Source: Dokdonella_A sp035545255 | Lineage (GTDB): Bacteria; Pseudomonadota; Gammaproteobacteria; Xanthomonadales; Rhodanobacteraceae | Direction of reading: 5' to 3' | Assembly (NCBI GenBank): GCA_035545255.1 | Contig: DASZYR010000121.1 | Span: 1-6,672 of the forward strand | Length of the DNA: 6,672 nt | Shown here: positions 4,804 through 6,672 of the stretch, piece by piece | How the letters are laid out: the number at the start of each line of letters is the position of its first letter | Position numbering within the stretch: the stretch's first letter is position 1 | Made by a program: the position numbers and the translations under genes | The notes under the pieces: generated by a model | Seen by the model: only the letters and a program-made list of their open reading frames with translations | Database searches by the model: none | Told to the model about the DNA's origin: nothing

Positions 4804-6672
4804 TGCGTGCCCGCCGCGTTCGCCTTCGTCTCCGGATGCGACGCATTCACCGGATCGGTTGCGACCGGGGCGGGAAGGCCCACCTGTTTGCAGAACGCCG
4901 CGAAGCGCGGATCACCGCGATATGGCCGCAGGAGCGGATCGCCATACAGGGTGAGCATCATCGTGAGGTCGTACTGCGCCGCACCGCGTTCCAGCCATTC
5001 GAACATCTCGTCCGGCTGCCGGCGCACGGCGTACATCTGGGCGACGGCGTACGGCGCGGTCTTGCCGTACTGGTCGATGTAAGTCTTGAGCGCCGCATCG
5101 GCGGCGGCGCGATCGCTGCCCAGTTGTTTCGCGAGCGCCAGTGCCGCCGCTTTCTGGTCGGGATCGGTTTCCCGTTCGGCTTCGCGCAACGCGACGGATG
5201 CATCGCCGTGTTCGATGGCGAAGGCGGAGAGCCCGGCATGCAAGCCGGGAAATCCCGGATCCAGCGCCAAGGCCTTGCGTGCCGCTGTCTCCGCATCTGC
5301 AAGCCGGCCGTCGGCATCCAGCGTCAAAGCGAGTTGCAGATGGTTGGTGGGATCGTCGGGCGCCATCGCCACCGCCTTGCGCACAGATTGCTCGGCGCCG
5401 GCGAAGTCGCCGTGTGCCGTCAACGCGGCTGCCAGCAACGCATGGTTGCCGGGATTGTCCGTTTCCAGGCTGACCGCCTTGCGCATGGCCTCGTCCGCAC
5501 CGGCGAACTGCCCAAGTTGCTGCAGGGCGGCGCCCAGCAGCGAATAAAAGTCGGCGCGCAGCGGATCGCCGGCGATGGCTTTGTGGAACAGCGGCAACGC
5601 CGCCTCCGGCTGGCCGGCATGTGCCGATGCGTTGGCGACCCACATTGTCGTCACGCTGTCGTTCGGCGCCAACGCGAGCGCCTTGCGCGACTCCGCCAGC
5701 GCCCCGGCCGGATCGTGCTCCACGTGATCGAGGAAATTGGCACGGGTCCTGTGCACGAAAGCCGTGTCCGGCGCCAGCGCGACCGCGCGATTCATCGCCT
5801 TCCGGGCATCGGCCAGCATTCGCCGCCGTTCTTCGCCGCCGAGCTGAAAGACGGCATAGGCCATCCGGGATTGAGCCAATACCGCCCAGGCGTAGGCGTA
5901 ATCCGGATCGAGTTGCACGGCGTGTTCCACCAGCGCGATGCCCTGCTCGAAATCCACCCGGGTCTGGCGCCGCGCCTGCGCGCGGCCTTGCAGCATCAAC
6001 TGATACGCCTCGACATTGCCGCTGGGCGGCTTCTGCCGGTCTTCCAGCGAGGCGCCGAGCAGCTTGATCTTCAGCGCATTCGCCACCGCCCTGCCGATCT
6101 CGCTCTGGATCGCGAACACATCCTTCAGCGGCCGGTCGTAGGCCTGCGACCACAACGCGCTGCCGTTGCTGGCGCGGATCAGGCTCGCCGTGATCCGCAA
6201 CACGTCGCCCTGCTGGCGCACCGAGCCGGTGACGAGGTTCGCAACGCCGAGCGCCGCGCCGATCTGTGCCGGACTGTCCTTCGAATCGCGGAACTTGAAG
6301 CTCGAATACTTGCCGATCACTTTGAGATCGGCGAGCTGGGTCAGCGCCGTGATCAGCTCTTCGGACAGGCCATCGGAAAAATACGCCTGCTTCGGATCGC
6401 CGCTTTCGTTGGCGAAGGGCAGCACCGCCACCGATTTCTCCGGCAACTTCGCCATCACGGCGGCATCGGCGATGCTGGTGGCGTCGCGCCGCAGCACGAA
6501 AGTATTGGTGAGCAGCAGCACCACCGCGAATGCCAGCACGCCGATGATGATGAAATCCAGCTTGCGGCCGGTGGAATGGGCGATGGAGTCGCCGGGCGCG
6601 ACCTCGCTCTCGCGCTTGAGGCCTTCGGGCGTGAATTCGTAAACCCACGCGAACGCGACCCAGAACGGGAAC
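4800..6672 (-). CDS. Membrane-anchored TolB-N/FlgO-like domain and TPR protein (N-terminus beyond right edge)
   Basis: 624 codons are seen and the frame is open to the right edge. By comparison with the adjacent pseudogene about 50 N-terminal residues are missing. The visible part begins FPFWVAFAWVYEFTPEGLK, the end of a membrane helix, then KRESEVAPG. A strong helix, IIIGVLAFAVVLLLTNTFVL, lies near 6488-6550. A domain starting SVAVLPFANESGDPKQAYFS and containing DGLSEELITAL, VTGSV and LWSQAYDR (about 6434-6057) matches the TolB-N/FlgO-like module found in CadC-like and so-called adenylate cyclase TPR proteins. About eight to ten TPR units follow, with the repeated signature RKAxxLxPx (about 6029-5000), then a tail with WLERGAAQYDLTMML and DPRFAAFCKQVGLPAP. 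No cyclase catalytic domain and no winged-helix domain is visible, so names such as adenylate cyclase would be misleading. The C-terminal TPR part is probably periplasmic. The role is unknown: protein scaffold or signal sensor is inference. Confidence 0.9.
   Translation of the reverse strand, partial: FPFWVAFAWVYEFTPEGLKRESEVAPGDSIAHSTGRKLDFIIIGVLAFAVVLLLTNTFVLRRDATSIADAAVMAKLPEKSVAVLPFANESGDPKQAYFSDGLSEELITALTQLADLKVIGKYSSFKFRDSKDSPAQIGAALGVANLVTGSVRQQGDVLRITASLIRASNGSALWSQAYDRPLKDVFAIQSEIGRAVANALKIKLLGASLEDRQKPPSGNVEAYQLMLQGRAQARRQTRVDFEQGIALVEHAVQLDPDYAYAWAVLAQSRMAYAVFQLGGEERRRMLADARKAMNRAVALAPDTAFVHRTRANFLDHVEHDPAGALAESRKALALAPNDSVTTMWVANASAHAGQPEAALPLFHKAIAGDPLRADFYSLLGAALQQLGQFAGADEAMRKAVSLETDNPGNHALLAAALTAHGDFAGAEQSVRKAVAMAPDDPTNHLQLALTLDADGRLADAETAARKALALDPGFPGLHAGLSAFAIEHGDASVALREAERETDPDQKAAALALAKQLGSDRAAADAALKTYIDQYGKTAPYAVAQMYAVRRQPDEMFEWLERGAAQYDLTMMLTLYGDPLLRPYRGDPRFAAFCKQVGLPAPVATDPVNASHPETKANAAGTQ

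Noticed and set aside
4207..5082. Several overlapping small open frames on both strands in and around the pseudogene
   Set aside because: They follow the frames of the decayed TPR paralog or run antisense to it; none has its own domain or ribosome site.

Overview
The window is GC-rich bacterial chromosomal DNA. It looks like Gammaproteobacteria, most likely Xanthomonadales/Lysobacterales (Lysobacter, Xanthomonas or Rhodanobacter-like). Three things point there: pilM divergent from the gene for penicillin-binding protein 1A, an intergenic GGGATTCGGGA-type inverted repeat, and a membrane-anchored TolB-N/TPR protein family that I associate with this group. The taxonomic call is inference from gene content and recollection of such genomes, not from a marker gene.

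Layout. Bases 1-662 (minus) are the N-terminal 220 codons of pilM, the actin-like inner-membrane ATPase of type IV pilus assembly, running off the left edge. Bases 663-901 are the divergent control region, with a good sigma70-type promoter for pilM (712-740), a candidate -10 box for mrcA (845-850) and a perfect 7-bp inverted repeat beside it (826-841). Bases 902-3436 (plus) encode the bifunctional peptidoglycan synthase PBP1A. Bases 3442-3512 are a long imperfect inverted repeat. Bases 3520-4161 (plus) encode a 213-residue protein that I do not recognise by name; it carries what looks like a degenerate nucleotidyltransferase signature. A GC-rich hairpin at 4176-4197 sits where this transcript converges with the minus-strand genes. 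I see no gene in 4198-4304.

The right part is a minus-strand tandem pair. Bases 4800-6672 are a TPR protein with membrane helices and a TolB-N/FlgO-like domain; its N-terminus lies beyond the window. Its stop codon overlaps by ATGA the start of a second member of the same family (4305-4803). That second copy is a wreck: it has an intact N-terminal motif, frameshifts, two in-frame stops and two large internal deletions, but a recognisable C-terminal remnant.

How the genes work together. PilM (type IV pilus) and PBP1A (cell-wall synthesis) are both envelope genes, and their divergent arrangement is a common housekeeping neighbourhood. The TPR pair is a separate, convergent unit of unknown function. 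I found no strong sign of a wholly new system. The points most worth following are the decayed translationally coupled paralog, the long intergenic inverted repeat next to a start codon, and the probable pseudo-nucleotidyltransferase.
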